The notes: generated by a model from the letters alone, not told the origin. DNA of 64,000 nt from Neodontobutis hainanensis (GCA_024349245.1 JALDNG010000040.1:682001-746000); one strand, 5' to 3'. Shown: positions 36,588 to 49,100, numbered from the stretch's first letter. Program-made: numbers and translations.

Positions 36588-37368
36588 TCACTCTAAGTCG
36601 GGCATCTCCTCGAATCCTTCCTCCAGATCTTGCTCTTTCTGCTTTTCTTTCTCCTCTTCCGTCTTCTTCCTTTTCTCCATCGCCTTCTTCATATCGTCCT
36701 GCACCTGTTTCATCTGCACTCGCTGCATCTCCTCGAGCCTCTCCCGGAGCAGGTCGTTCTCGTCTTTCTGCACCTCAGACTTGTTCGCCGGCGCGTTGTC
36801 GGCCCACTCCTCGTCCGAGTCGCTGATATCGTCATCGTCGATGTCCCAGTCGGGCTGCACCGCCTCGTTCGTCTCCTCCAGTTCTTCCTCCGGCTCGGGC
36901 TCAGGTTTGTAGTTGGGATCCTCCAGTTTGCCCCAGGACACTTGGTCAGCCTTACGGAGGGTGATCTCCACTTTGGACGGGACCATGTTCACGGAGCTCT
37001 GTTTGATGTCGACCACCTGTCAACAACAACAGACGAGATACATGATTTAATTTAAACTCTGAATTAGTGTCTGTACATTTGTGTCAGGTACTTACCCCCC
37101 AAAGGTGAAATTCTCTCTTGAAAATCTTGTCACTCTCAAACTGGATTTGACAAAACAACTAGAGAACAGCAGAATAGAAAAAAGCTTTTATTAACATTTG
37201 AATAAAAGATGGCTGTGTTGTATGTTATATGTTAGTGTGTGGACTTACCACCGTCTGGTTGGCCTCGATGCTGCAAAACTCAGGTTGTGCGTTCTTGGCG
37301 TAAATGGTCACGACAACATTATTTCCCGTCTGGTGCCAGTCATGTCGACACGCCACCTTCTTCTTGTC
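36588..37368 (-). CDS. itgb1bp2: Melusin-like exons 9-11: CS domain and long charged tail
   Basis: Exons 37249-37368, 37096-37158 and 36588-37016. Exon 9 encodes DKKKVACRHDWHQTGNNVVV, then TIYAKNAQPEFCSIEANQTV. Exon 10 encodes LFCQIQFESDKIFKREFHLW plus G. Exon 11 starts VVDIKQSSVNMVPSKVEITL and KADQVSWGKLEDP, the end of the CS beta-sandwich. The remaining roughly 110 residues are an acidic stretch (PEPEPEEELEE, DWDIDDDDISDSDEEW) followed by a Lys/Glu/Gln/Met-rich predicted coiled coil ending DLEEGFEEMPDLE. In mammals the melusin acidic tail binds calcium; the added coiled coil is longer than I know from either paralogue. Confidence 0.9.
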
Positions 37369-40300
37369 CTGCAGCACAGATAAATAAAGACATTAGTTTA
37401 CATGAGCTTATAGTACGTGACACGACTGTTCCTTTAAATATAGAATATTTTTTAAAAACATTAAGCGATTGGTCAGTTTGGTTTTATTTCATAAGTAGGA
37501 AACTTTCAGATTACAAACCCCTGCAAACAAAACGCTTTCTCTAACTGCGTCAAACAATTCCCTGAAGGACATTTTAAAGCGTAAAATGTCTCTTAAAGAC
37601 ATTTTATGTATTCATTGGATTTGAATGAAGTCAGAAAAGCCCTAAGGTCATGGCCATGGATTCAAACCCTTTTCTTCTGTTTTCTTGCTTTAATGAGTTA
37701 GTCTCCGGAAATCAACTTCATTTTAAATTTGTAATCCAAAATCACCTTTTTATTGTGGATTTTGCTCAAAAAGGCAACCATTATTAACTCTCTTATCACT
37801 GTTGGGAGGACTTTGTTGATTTTGGCGACTGTAAACCCAAAAAAAGAGTCTTTCGTATACGTGTGGTGATTATCACAGGAAATTACTGATAATGAGTTTA
37901 GAGACGGTCCTAAAGAAAACAAACGTATGAGGTAGCTGTAGATATTAAACAGACGGCTCTCGCTTTTGTCTTAAGTGTAGCTCCGGGGGCCGTACCTTTT
38001 TGGCGACCCAGCGGTGTTTGCCGGTGGTGCAGCCCTTTTGGTCGAGGAAGGCGTTGAAGTCTAACGTCTTTATGCAGCAGCAGCTCCAGTACTTGTACCT
38101 GCAACAGTAGCATCCGCAACAGTCTTTATTTTATTTCCTGTTTCTTTGTTCGGGTGGCTTCCAGTGGTTTGCTTTATGTTCTTATCTTGTACTCGTTAAT
38201 CATGGCTTATTCAAAATCGAGATTGCAATTATAATTTCTGTTGTTGTGCATAAATCCCCAGAGTTACTCACCCCTCGTGGAAGACGGGTCCGCCCGGATG
38301 ATAGGTGCACACGTCTTTGTCAGTGTCTGCGTTTTCATAAGCCTGGGGGGAGGGGGGGGGGTAATTCATAAATAATGTCATTAGTAATAATTCTAAATCA
38401 AATACACTGCTGTTTTTATTAAACATATACTGAGTACAGAACCACTCTGACTAACCTTGACTTGTGTTTAAAGAACCTTTTTTTTTTTCTCAATATTTTT
38501 AAATATGTCCCTTTTTAGATTTATATTACTAAATATATTTTAATTGTATAAATAGTTCTGTCTCCTTTATTTTTTTCTTATTTTAGCTGTAGCAGTACTT
38601 CCCTTGTGACTGCGTTCACACCTGTGGCGTGTTAAATACTTTGAAGTGGCCTGGTTTGACCACTAGATGGAGCTATTTATAAGCTTTATAACCACTGTGG
38701 GCTTGATTTGGATAAATGAGTAAGAAACTAACCCAGTCAGTGTCAGGCACAAATATTATAACGTTCATTTTGAACTAGAATAAATCAATACATTTGTTTT
38801 TCTGTGTTTGTTTGACATTATATTGCATTATGTCATAAAGGTATTGGTATAAAATTATAAACTGCTGTGAAAGAGTGGCACCAAGAAAACTTTTTTGACA
38901 TGTCAGCAGGTTTTTACCTCTAAAACTGGGATCTCATTTCAAAATAAAAGCCTAAACACAATTGAATAAATAACTTAATAATAATTATTATTTTTATAGA
39001 TTAAGCTTGAAGCACTTATGCACACAGGTTTTAAATGTCCAAACACATCCAAACACGCTTGAATAATAGGCCCCAGTTAGTGCTTGTGATAATGAGCATT
39101 TCAAATAAAAGTCTCCTTCACAAGGGAGTGTTTAAGTTGAGTTAAATACAACACTTAAAAGAAGACAAAATTGTTAAAAGCAAGAAAATATATAAAAGCT
39201 GGACTGTTTGTTCTGCTACAAACTCACAAAGGATTATTGATTAAAGAAGGTAAGAGTTACTGAAGCGCTGATGATCTTTTTTTTTTTTTTTTAATGGTAA
39301 AAGTGTCAGAAGAAAAAAAGACACGTACTGTTTTACAGCCGGCGTTCTTGCAGCGCGTTCCCGACACTACGACCTGACTGTCTGTGAAAGAGACAAAAGA
39401 GAAAATAACTGTTCGTCAGGTTCATCTTTAAACACAACACGATTATCGTTAGCCATTAGCCGCGACCTTTAAAGTACACTTCTTCTGAAAACATATTAAA
39501 ACGCTCTCACTGCTAGAACAGAACTTTCAATAAAACCTCCTTTTTTATGATTCTGAACAAACCAAACGTTTCTATTGGTCCCTTTGTGTTTAATGAACTT
39601 AGATTATTTGTTTATTGACAACTTAAAATATGTGTGTATACTGAACTTAAATTAAAACCTTAACACAGGACAAGCCAGGACTAAACTGAGACTTAACCAG
39701 GACTGAACCAGGACAAACTATACCAACCAGCACTAAACCTGGGCTAAACCTTGGACTAAACTTGGACTAAACCCAAGACTTACTCATGCTTATGTTCAAG
39801 ATTTACAGAGGATCAAAAATAAGACAAAACTAGGACAGACGCTGCACTAAAGCTGGAGTAAACCAGGTCTAAACTAGGACTAAATCCAGGACTAAACTCA
39901 GGATTGAACAAAGACTAAACCTAGAATTTACCCAGAAATAAACTGAAACAATACTTTTGGACAGATTCAGAATGAAACTAGAATCAAAGTGGTACAAACA
40001 CAAGATTAAACCAGCAATAAACAAAACTGGGACTAAACAATCTTTAAATCTGGACAAAACCAGGACTGAACTAGCACTAAATTCAGGATTTTCCCTGGAC
40101 AAAGTTTGACCTAAACCAGGACTGAACAAGGACAAAGATCTAGACGTAACTGACATAGATCAACACTAAACCAAGACTAAACTAGGACCAAACTCTGAAT
40201 TTAAGAAAGATTTTAACCGAGACATAACTTGGACTAAACCCAAAATGATGGAAATATTCTAGGTCCAAGACAAATGTGACGTCCGTCCAACCTTTAGTCT

Positions 40301-43170
40301 CCTGCTCTGCTTTCGCGCTGATGTCCAGTTTCTCCAGGACTTGGGCCAGTGACGTTGACACTTTGTGCGGCAGCTTGACTCTGGGCTCGTCCGAACTGTG
40401 GACACATCCAACGATAAAAAACATGAGCTCGCCTGAATAACAAACTCGGATTTCCACTTAGAGAAAAGATGGCTGCACTGTGTTTTCTCTGAATTATTCA
40501 TGTCAGTGGCAGAGCGAGCAAACTCATCGTGACCTCTGTGATTAATGCACACGGAGGCAGATGCGTGTGGAGACAAGATGCATTTCTCAAACCAAGATTT
40601 TCTGACTCAAACCTTGTGATATTTTCCTGCATCTCAAGAACACATTTAGTGACACTGTTCGAGAGACTTTATGTATATTTATTTAATAATGTGCTATAAT
40701 TTTAATCAAAGATGTGAAGTTTTTATCAAGGCCATTGTAGCATGAAAGCTAAAACTAACAAACATAATATGAACCCTATAGACCCTTGAGCAACGTTTAA
40801 ATAGACCTTTAGTGTTTACTTAAAGGGATAGTTCAGTGTTTACTAAATGTGGGTCCGTTAAATACTCACGGAGCTCATTTATTTATTTAACAGTCGATCG
40901 TCGTCGGCACACTCCCAGTTTTGGAGAAGCAGACAGGAGTAATGTAACAGAGGCTAAACGATACAATACTGTGAATGGTGTTAGAGAAATGTGACTTTAA
41001 ACGCTGGACATTTAAAGCACTGATCTACATTGACAGTGTACAGCGCTGAGATCTTGTTGTGTAAACAAAAAGAATTGAAACCAGTTGTATTGTGTAAAAG
41101 TCATATTAATACCTTTTTATGTAATACACACTAAAGGTATTTTTTTTTTTTTTTTTTTTAGTGTCTTTGGTCGTGTCTGTTTCTCCGGAAACGTGTGTGC
41201 ACATTTTCCTGTTCATGTCTGAAATCTCGTCTAAAAAACACCCCTGAGTGAACCGTACCGTGGTCTCTCTCTCTGCAGTTTCTCGGCAGATTTTGGGCCC
41301 TGGTAGATTATCTCTTGGCCGTTGGTGTGTTTCATCTGCCCCTTATCTGTGGTCACCTCCGGCTGTAAAGGCTCCTGGGGTTTTTCGTTGCTGTGGCATC
41401 CGCGAGCGCAGCCCTGGACAAAGCACAGGTTACTTCAGTCGATTAAAAAAACATCCAACACCCGACAGCGATGCATTTTCTAGTCTCCAAACAGGAGTGG
41501 AAATGCAAGGATTCTGAACTCACGGTAGAGCTAACTGAATGATGGTGTATACATAGTGCTTAACAAATAAGAATCTCAAAATCCCACTGCACCTTAGCTG
41601 GAGATTTTATTTAAAATCCATCTTTATTAAGCATTTCTTGACTTGTTCGTTACGAAGTAGTGGAAAAATGGTGTACCTCAGGGCACTACTTTGGCTCCAT
41701 TATAGTTTTGAAACTTTAAACAAAACAAAAGTACAGACAATCAGCAGCTGTACGTCTTATTTGCCAAGAAACTGATACCCCTTTTCCACCAAAGCATGAT
41801 ATACCGAGCAGAAAACTAACCCGTCAGTGCAAGAAAGGACGGCTATCATTGAGACGTTAGCAGCCGATAAACAGGCTTTCAGATGTAATTGGTATCAGTT
41901 CATAGTTTACTCGTCTTGTCAGATTCTGAAACCTAGTGTTAATAAAGTTTGTCTAACCCTGCTTTTAGACATTTTAAACCACAGATCTACATTTCACTCA
42001 TGAATGTGATTTAATTTAAAATCCAGCTTTTGTCTCAAAGAGCATTTGTTGATTTGTTTATGAACTTTGTGTAAAAGGTGTACCTCAGGGCATTACTTTG
42101 GCTCCACCATAGTTTTAAATAATGTTATAAAAAAAGATATGTACGATGACAGTAAACACAATATTGTATTTCACTGTACGTTCTTACTTTTATGGAGAGA
42201 AACTCGGAGAAGTCCGTTGTCCTCTTCCTGCAGCAGGACCATCCCTGCAGACAGACACAGGTAGTTTATAAGATCATAAGAGTACTGTTTTTATTAATTC
42301 CTTATTTATCGTGTAGCTGTGAATGTTTCTGCCGCTCATTTTACTTCCAGACGTCTGAATTTCAATGAGGCCTGTTTGATTAATTCAGGACAGAATTGAA
42401 ATGAGTCAACATTTGATTTGTATCGAGCTTTGCTTTGGTATATATATTACCTTCAGAGCGTCATGGAAAATGGGAACGCCAGGATGAAATACACAGGAAT
42501 CTAAAGGGAAATTGGAAAAGACAAATGTTTAGAGATGGCAGTGGTGCAGATGGAGCAGCTGTTGTCGGGGGTTGCTGCTGCTTCTGCGGCAGGTGCTGGT
42601 GGTGTTTGGCAGTGAGTGTGTCCCATAAAAGGAAGATGGTGACAGTCGATAAAAGAAAGATGGCTCTCGCTCTTAAAACACGTGGCTGACCATGACTTTT
42701 GCAGAGTCATACAGGAGGAACGGATGAGTAGACATAATTTAATATTTGGGTATTTCAAATCTAAATTGGTTGTCTGTATTGGTTGTTCAACAAACTTCAA
42801 AAGAGCTCAGTTTTGAACATTTGGCCATTTTGAGAGTACAGTACAGTATATTAAGTAAGTATACTGTTGTGTATAGCATAGTAAGTGGTCTGTAGTGTAG
42901 TAAGTAGACTTATAGTATAGTGCAGGATATAGTTTAGTGTGGAGGATAGTATAGAGTACTATATGTATATGTTATATTATATTGTACCAGCTTGAACAAC
43001 AGTAACTGCAGTAAACAGTCCATACGTTTGCTGTGTATCACCAAATAATCCTGCGGTTGTTCCTTGAGTCAGTGAATTCAAAAAAAAGGAAATGATTATA
43101 TCTTACCTTCTTTATTCTTTTTAGGGTCAAACGTCTGCCCACAGCCTCTATTGTAGCAGAGTAGAGCCAT
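36588..43170 (-). CDS. itgb1bp2: CHORD-CS domain co-chaperone, melusin-like (11 exons, complete)
   Basis: CHORD-containing proteins bind HSP90 through zinc-binding CHORD modules and a CS (p23-like) domain. Melusin is the muscle paralogue, binding integrin beta-1 tails; CHORDC1 is the ubiquitous one. The gene joins into 422 codons: CHORD1 (about residues 5-64), linker, CHORD2 (about 151-213), CS (about 225-315) and a charged tail. All phases match. CHORDC1-like features are the start MALLCYNRGCGQ and IYAKN. Melusin-like features are GPKSAEKLQRERP, NNVVVT, IKQSSV, KADQVSWGKLEDP and especially the acidic tail, which mammalian CHORDC1 lacks. I favour itgb1bp2. At 422 residues it is longer than human melusin (about 347), because of the tail. 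Confidence 0.85.
37996..40395 (-). CDS. itgb1bp2: Melusin-like exons 5-8: linker and CHORD2
   Basis: Exons 40292-40395, 39329-39381, 38272-38342 and 37996-38098. They encode SDEPRVKLPHKVSTSLAQVL and EKLDISAKAEQETK (linker helix), SQVVVSGTRCKNAGCKT, AYENADTDKDVCTYHPGGPV, then FHEGYKYWSCCCIKTLDF and NAFLDQKGCTTGKHRWVAKK. This is a complete second CHORD module. It has three consecutive cysteines (SCCC) where relatives have SCCR or SCCG. The intron between exons 5 and 6 is largely a degenerate minisatellite. Confidence 0.9.
39660..40255. repeat. Degenerate minisatellite of (ACTAAACCAGG)-like units
   Basis: About 590 bp built from irregular 10-12-bp variants of aaccaggacta (ggactaaacc, aggactgaacc, gggctaaacc and so on), with decayed interruptions. 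It fills most of the intron between melusin-like exons 5 and 6 and ends about 40 bp from the exon 5 donor. Apparent long frames through it are low-complexity artefacts. Confidence 0.85.
41259..43170 (-). CDS. itgb1bp2: Melusin-like exons 1-4: start codon, CHORD1 and linker
   Basis: Exons 43107-43170, 42451-42500, 42188-42244 and 41259-41413. Exon 1 starts at the ATG whose complement is 43168-43170 and encodes MALLCYNRGCGQTFDPKKNKE. Exon 2 gives DSCVFHPGVPIFHDALK and exon 3 GWSCCRKRTTDFSEFLSIK. Exon 4 closes the module with GCARGCHSNEKPQEP and continues into the linker ending QGPKSAEKLQRERP. The spaced Cys and His residues are the zinc ligands of CHORD1. Donors are gtaaga, gtaata, gtaaga and gtacgg. 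Upstream of the ATG no TATA box or CpG-rich promoter is obvious. Confidence 0.9.
41670..41711 (+). pseudogene. LINE reverse-transcriptase scrap (GVPQGTTLAPL)
   Basis: ggt-gta-cct-cag-ggc-act-act-ttg-gct-cca encodes GVPQGTTLAP, the conserved RT motif of jockey/CR1/Rex-type LINEs, followed by a stop within the expected LLF. About 100 bp of flank is shared with the copy at 42077. Confidence 0.5.
42077..42115 (+). pseudogene. LINE reverse-transcriptase scrap, second copy
   Basis: Again GVPQG, followed by a mutated ALLWLHH-type reading. The upstream 100 bp align with those of the 41670 copy (atttaaaatcca...gcatttcttgac against gcatttgttgat), indicating a local duplication or two insertions of the same family. 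Confidence 0.45.
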
Positions 43171-43769
43171 GTCGGCCTGAGGTTTGAAGGTCTTCTCTGA
43201 CACAATGGTCTTGTAAATCCTTTGATATGTCCGTCCGAAATGTCCGGCGCCCCTGTTCTTAACGCTGAAGTCAGGAGCTCCCGAAGTTTCTGCAGTGCAA
43301 AGAAAAGTCTAGAAAGCCTGAAATGCTTCTGGACAGCGGAAGGGCTAGAAGGTGGTTTAAGGCCTGGTTGAATGAGTGATAAAAATAGCAGCCCACCACT
43401 TCCCTCCTCCTCCGCCACCCGCTCTCAATTTACAGCTGTCAAAACTTATCTGGAGGTGGGGGGGTTGGCATTCCTGCAGGCTGTCACAAACAGGCCCGCT
43501 GAGCCTCGACAGACGCCACAATAGGATTGACAGTTCCCAGATTTCTGTCACTTTGGAACCGCTGGATCCACTGAAGCCGGGACAAATCATGGGTTTATGT
43601 GGCCCGGAGCTGCAAGGAGACTCAGGCTTTTAGTGCAGCCGTGGGGAAAGCTGCTGACCAAGGACTGAGAGCGCTTACAGTGGACATATACTATACTTAA
43701 ACTCAGTCTAAGTAATGTTGAATCTATCTATTATAATAAGCCAACATAGCTACAAAAATGGCATAAGAA

Positions 43770-43855
43770 GAGGTTCCTCAGGGAACCACTTTAGAGCCGT
43801 TTAGGTTGGCGCCATACCAAAAGGTGTACCTCAAGGCTCTGTTTTAAATCCACTT
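43770..43855 (+). pseudogene. Two further RT-motif scraps upstream of the melusin-like start
   Basis: At 43770 gag-gtt-cct-cag-gga-acc-act-tta-gag-ccg gives EVPQGTTLEP. At 43823 ggt-gta-cct-caa-ggc-tct-gtt-tta-aat-cca gives GVPQGSVLNP. Both are on the plus strand and only 53 bp apart. Too short to assign to a LINE clade. Confidence 0.4.
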
Positions 43856-46092
43856 CAGATCCACATGAAGAACAAAAAGTGGTAGTTTAAGTGGTGTTTG
43901 AGTTAAAGCGGGCTTGAAATGAAGGACTAAAAGGACTCTGTAGCCATTTCTGGAGTATAGTTATGAAATTTTAAATGAAATGTTTGTCTACATTAAAATA
44001 GTTATTATGGATGTATGAGTCAAGGTCTTGTAGGTAAATGTGAGTTCTAACCCAGATATGTTTTATAACCTGTCACTCTTGGGGTAAACTCACTCAGTTG
44101 AATCTGTTTTACTGCATGAGCGACTACAATAAGACAAATTAGCGCACACCTTGTCCATTAGTGAATGGTCCCTCATTGAAAGCCCTATTTAACTTTGACA
44201 GATTTAATTCTTCACATGTCACAGAGCCACACAGTTATCATTGCTTTAATATAAAAGGCTGTAAGGGTCTTTAGTCACTTTTATGTATTTCTGTTCCTGG
44301 AAATCAGAAGAGGGACAAACACCAGCGACTGCAGGTGGTTCCACAATAAATTATTGACTAAAGACAAATCACTGCTGTTTGTCGAGCCGGGTACTTGATA
44401 TGTTATACACTGAGGAGCCTTTAGTCAAAAATAAATAATAAAAATAAAAACACAATAACCCAGAAACACTACTAAATGCATCACTGCTGACATCTGTCAA
44501 GACTCTTTCCGTTGATTTGGAAACAAATGTGGACAAAGCTTTTACTACAGCAGTCTGTGGGAAGTGTTTAAAAATATCTCAACCAAAGCTGAGTTTATGG
44601 TGAGCTTATACAGGTAATATGTGTACATTAAAACAGCAGGAGGATGGGACAAAGATAATTATACAATTAAAAATGGGTTTTGTCAACACAAGAAAAGAGT
44701 CATGGATAACTTTATGGTGGGAAGTGGTTATTACTTAAGCTTAATTAAAAGTCTAACAAAGTTTAAACCACAAAAAAATATTTAATGCTTTTATCCACAG
44801 CATCTGCCTAAACATTTTTAAAATGTCCAGACAGATTTATGTTGGAGTTTCACTGTCTGTACATAAACATTTCATTCAGTAAATACGTACTATTACGTAT
44901 ATTTGGTACTCAATATAAGTCTCTAGTCTTAAACTTTTATGTATGATTCATTTCTTTAATTCACAGCAATATCTTTACATTAAACACATTAAGCCAAGTT
45001 CAATCGTGTTGAATGAAGAATCATCAGTTCTTTGGTAAAGGTCTGGTTACACATTGATTTACTTAACTTTAAGATGAATATAGTATTTTATTTCTGGTCA
45101 GAACTCTGTTTAAGAAAATTCCTATAAAAAGTGAACCAACCCCAAAATCAAATCAAAGCATTATTCAAAGCATTCAAGGATGCATTGAATAATTTCACTA
45201 ACAATGTCAGTCCCACTTTAACCAGAGCTTTAACTCAAACGCACAGGTCTGAGCATTTAATTTCTATGAACCTACTCGGGTTAAAGAGCCATGTTGAATT
45301 CACAGATATTTTATCAATTTATCAATTATTTGAGCAAACAAACATATTTCAAACTAATCAGGTAAAAAGACAAAAGGCTTTAGGAATGGAAAATGACTTT
45401 TATTTATTCCAAAAAAGAGAATCTTATACTGCTGTAAAATAAAAGCCTTTAGAAGTGATTTCTGTAACATTTGTTTTGCTTTTTCCATGCTCGATACAAT
45501 CCATATAATTCTGCTTTAAATAAATAGAAAAAATGTACAAAGAGGAGAAACGGGGGGAAAGGGGGGAGACAGAAGTGGAATCAAGGAGAGCGATCAAAAA
45601 GGTTTACTCTGCTCAGAAAACATTTGGCATCATTGACGATTCAGAGCCCATCCCCTGCTGCGCGGTTCTCAAACCGAGGATATATACTGTACTGCCGTCA
45701 GAAAGATATCACAGAAAAAAAAGAGAATAGATATGTTTAGACGCTTTGTAATGTGTGTTGTCTATTTACACAAAAGTGAGGCAGCAATCCGAGGGTTTTT
45801 ACCAAACAATGACAAAAAAAAACTTGCACAAACGGTCAACTCACAAACAGAAAACGAGGATTTGTTGCATTGGGTTTACTGGCCCACAGGTGGCGCCACT
45901 ACAAAGAGAAAATATCTTTGGAAAAGTAAAAATACACAGGTTTTGTGGGTGTGTTTTGCTACAGTGGCTCGTTTTTGGTCAAATGTCAGACCTGATAGAT
46001 TGGACGGTCTTTCAAAAGAGCGGTGGAAGTTACAAAAGTGAAATGGTTAAAATGGAAGTAAATTTTAAATAGATGTAAATTAAAAGCACTTG

Positions 46093-46127
46093 AATTAATT
46101 AATTAATTAATTAATTAATTAATTAAA
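46093..46127. repeat. (ATTA)n microsatellite
   Basis: Uninterrupted aattaatta repeat of about 35 bp. Confidence 0.95.
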
Positions 46128-49100
46128 CTGGCAGGTGACTGGAGCAATTTGTCTTACTTCGGACATTTATCATTTACTCACACTGGTGTTTTTATTTTTC
46201 TTTCAGTCACGGTACAATTTGACTTTACTAGAAAACGTATTCTCATGAAAAATTGGCTAGGTGAGCGAATGCTGTCATTTATCTACTGCCACCAAATTTT
46301 GGCGGGAGTAATGCCACTAAAAAAGAAAAAGTTAGTTTTTTTTACAACCCAGAACACAACACTGCAACATTTTTGTAATGCAGTGATTGACAGGTGTGAA
46401 GCCCCGCCCCGACATTAATTCAGGAACAATTAGCATAAGCTTTAGCCTTAGCCTTTAGCATTAGCATCAAAATGGTGGTTGATAAAGAGTTCGACTTAAA
46501 ATTATTAGGTTTTCCTTTTCCTGTTGCCAGTCTCTTTTCTGGACTGACCATTATTTTTGTAATGTTTTTTTACTAAACTGTTTGATAAACTGTTGCCATA
46601 ACTATTACCAGACATTTTATTTGTAGCGTTATAATCATTTAGCTTTTATCGTTTAGTCATTTCTGCGGTGGTATGCTCTAGAAGGAAGAGTTTGTTTATC
46701 AGCAAATTGTTCTGAACACTTGTCAGTCATGTTAAAAGTGGATATGTTTGATAAAGCTTCTGTAATGTTTCCTAAATATGTCTAAATGTAATGTAGGTTG
46801 AATTTTTCACTGACATTACTGGTTAGCTTACCTTCGTGACAGCACCACCAGGAGCCACAGATTTGTGAGATTTTCTGAGATTCAAGACACTTATAGTTCA
46901 CATACTGATGTTTTTTTTCCCATTTTCACCAAAAATAACAAATTTTTTTATAATAATCACGGTAGCAAGTAAATGATAAATAGCTCTAGTAATAAAAAAT
47001 GTTCCTTGGCAATTCATAAATGTTTTTTTTTTTTATCAACTCCATAGGCATTAACCTGTCAGTTTAACAAATTAAATGAATTCACAAGCACTTTTACCAC
47101 TTCCATCGCTCATACAACAAACGGCAAACAGTCATTAAATCTGTCCATTTGTTTCATCTTGACAAACCACACAGGGACAGACAAGTAAAAGGAGAATAGA
47201 TCATTTTCATCACCATCATCACTGTCGTATCATGCTTTTTGTAGCGAGAAAAAAAACGAAACAACCATGCACGCGTCAACGCCCGGAACGTAATGACTCT
47301 CGGCCTCAGAGACGACCGACATTTTAGTTTTAACAACGGTTTTATTGGACTAACCTTCGACTAACTGTGTAAACTCATGCTACAACAGTTGATAGAAGCA
47401 GCCAGGAACATTAAAAGAGCAGCGTTTTTTTTGTTTTTTTTTTTTCTTCAGAAGCACTTTGAGGTGTGGCTTCTTCTCGAATTGTCAACAACAAAAATAT
47501 GTGGGAAATCCCCAGCGCTTCATGATTGATTTTGAGGAAGGGAGTTTTCCGAAAAAAAAAGTAACCTCCTTAAGTAAATAGAAGAAATCCAAATTACATT
47601 ATTATTAAGGTGGAAAAAATCCTTGTAAAAAGAAAAGAGACCAAAACCAAACCAAGAGAGACGATTAAGCAGGGCCTGTCGACTCAAAAGGTGTCTCAGA
47701 AAACAACTTTATTAAGTTGAGTTTACTTTTATGATCCGAGGTGATGATGACCTCATTCAACGATTTCTTTGTCAAAAGCCAATTTCTCACGGCAGATTAG
47801 AGACAGTTCGGACAGCTGTCTCGGAAAATAACAAGCTGTTATTAGAGCTCATTTAAAACGCACAGAAACCCATTACGTTAAAAGGATATACCAGGTTTTT
47901 TGAAGTAATAGCTTGCATGGGTTACTTGTTAATCGCTGAATTCTTCCCCGCGTTCTGGTTTTATTTTAGTGAAAACTTATCAAAAACATGTTTCAAACAA
48001 CAATATATTGGCCAAATATACAATATATTTATAATAGCCTTATTATAGTAGTATTTTTCATGAGTTATAAAAACTTTTTTCACAAAGTTATATATGCACT
48101 AAATTCAGCTAATAAACAAAAATGTAACGCCACATAACTATTAAACTGTGATAATGCAAAAATGGTTGAATAGAAAAATAGATTTCAAATATACTGTGAA
48201 AATATGCTGAAGGAGACTGAATTTAATTGAATTTGCTAAAGTTCCATAAAAAGATGAATGCACAGAAAACTGCATAAAACATCTCAAAAATGATAAAAAA
48301 AAGAATTAAATGTAACAGTCGCTGAATTTAGACATGTTATAAAGTTGAAACGGTAAAAGTCAGTTGAACTGTTGCAAGTTTTTAAGAGAATAAATGATAA
48401 AAAATAAGATAGAAGAGGTAATCTGTAAGTAACCCATGCAATCCTACTTAATCCAAGATATCCCTTTAAGCTTCTACTTGCAACCAAAGTGAAAAAGATT
48501 GTTTAGTGGCTTGGACGAGCTACATTTGGCCACCTGTAACAGTTTTCCTTCTTGCTATAGTTGGTTAAAATCTTAATCGCTAGCTGCTAGCAAAAGAAAC
48601 GTCCGCTTTGCTGTAGAATAAGTCTGTCCTGGAGATCGAATTTGCTGATTTGTTAAGAGCCGCTGGCAAGAGGAGATGACCGATGTTGAAAATAGAGTTT
48701 TTTTTTTACAGACCAGATGCTAAAGGCAAAAAAGTGAGCGCCGGAAAGCGGAGCGTTTACAGCAGAAAGACAGAGACGAGAGATTATAGAACTCAAGTCA
48801 CTAAACACTGGCAGAGAAGAGGACAAACAGGGACCTACGGTAGGATTAGGACGGGTTCATATGACTATAGCACTAACACAAGACCGCGACAAGAAGAAGA
48901 GCAATACCTATCAACAGCGACAGAGATGGGATTAACGGATAAACGGATTATTACTACAATCTTGTTTTTTTTTTTTTTTTTTACATATCTACACAGAGTG
49001 AACAGTGACGAAGCAGCTACAGGAGCAGTGAAAGAGGAGAGACTCACAGCAAAAGGACGAATTAGTGACGGATGTTAGGAGCGATGTCCTGATACCACTT

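Noticed and set aside
36630..37055. 141-codon plus-strand frame (Leu/His/Val-rich)
   Set aside because: It is the antisense shadow of the acidic/coiled-coil terminal exon of the melusin-like gene.
39869..40156. 95-codon hydrophobic minus-strand frame
   Set aside because: It lies wholly in the minisatellite; composition comes from the repeat, not from a gene.
48683..49078. 131-codon plus-strand frame between melusin-like gene and picalm
   Set aside because: Arg/Thr/Tyr-rich low-information sequence containing a poly-T-encoded Phe run. There is no domain, splice context or resemblance to a known family.
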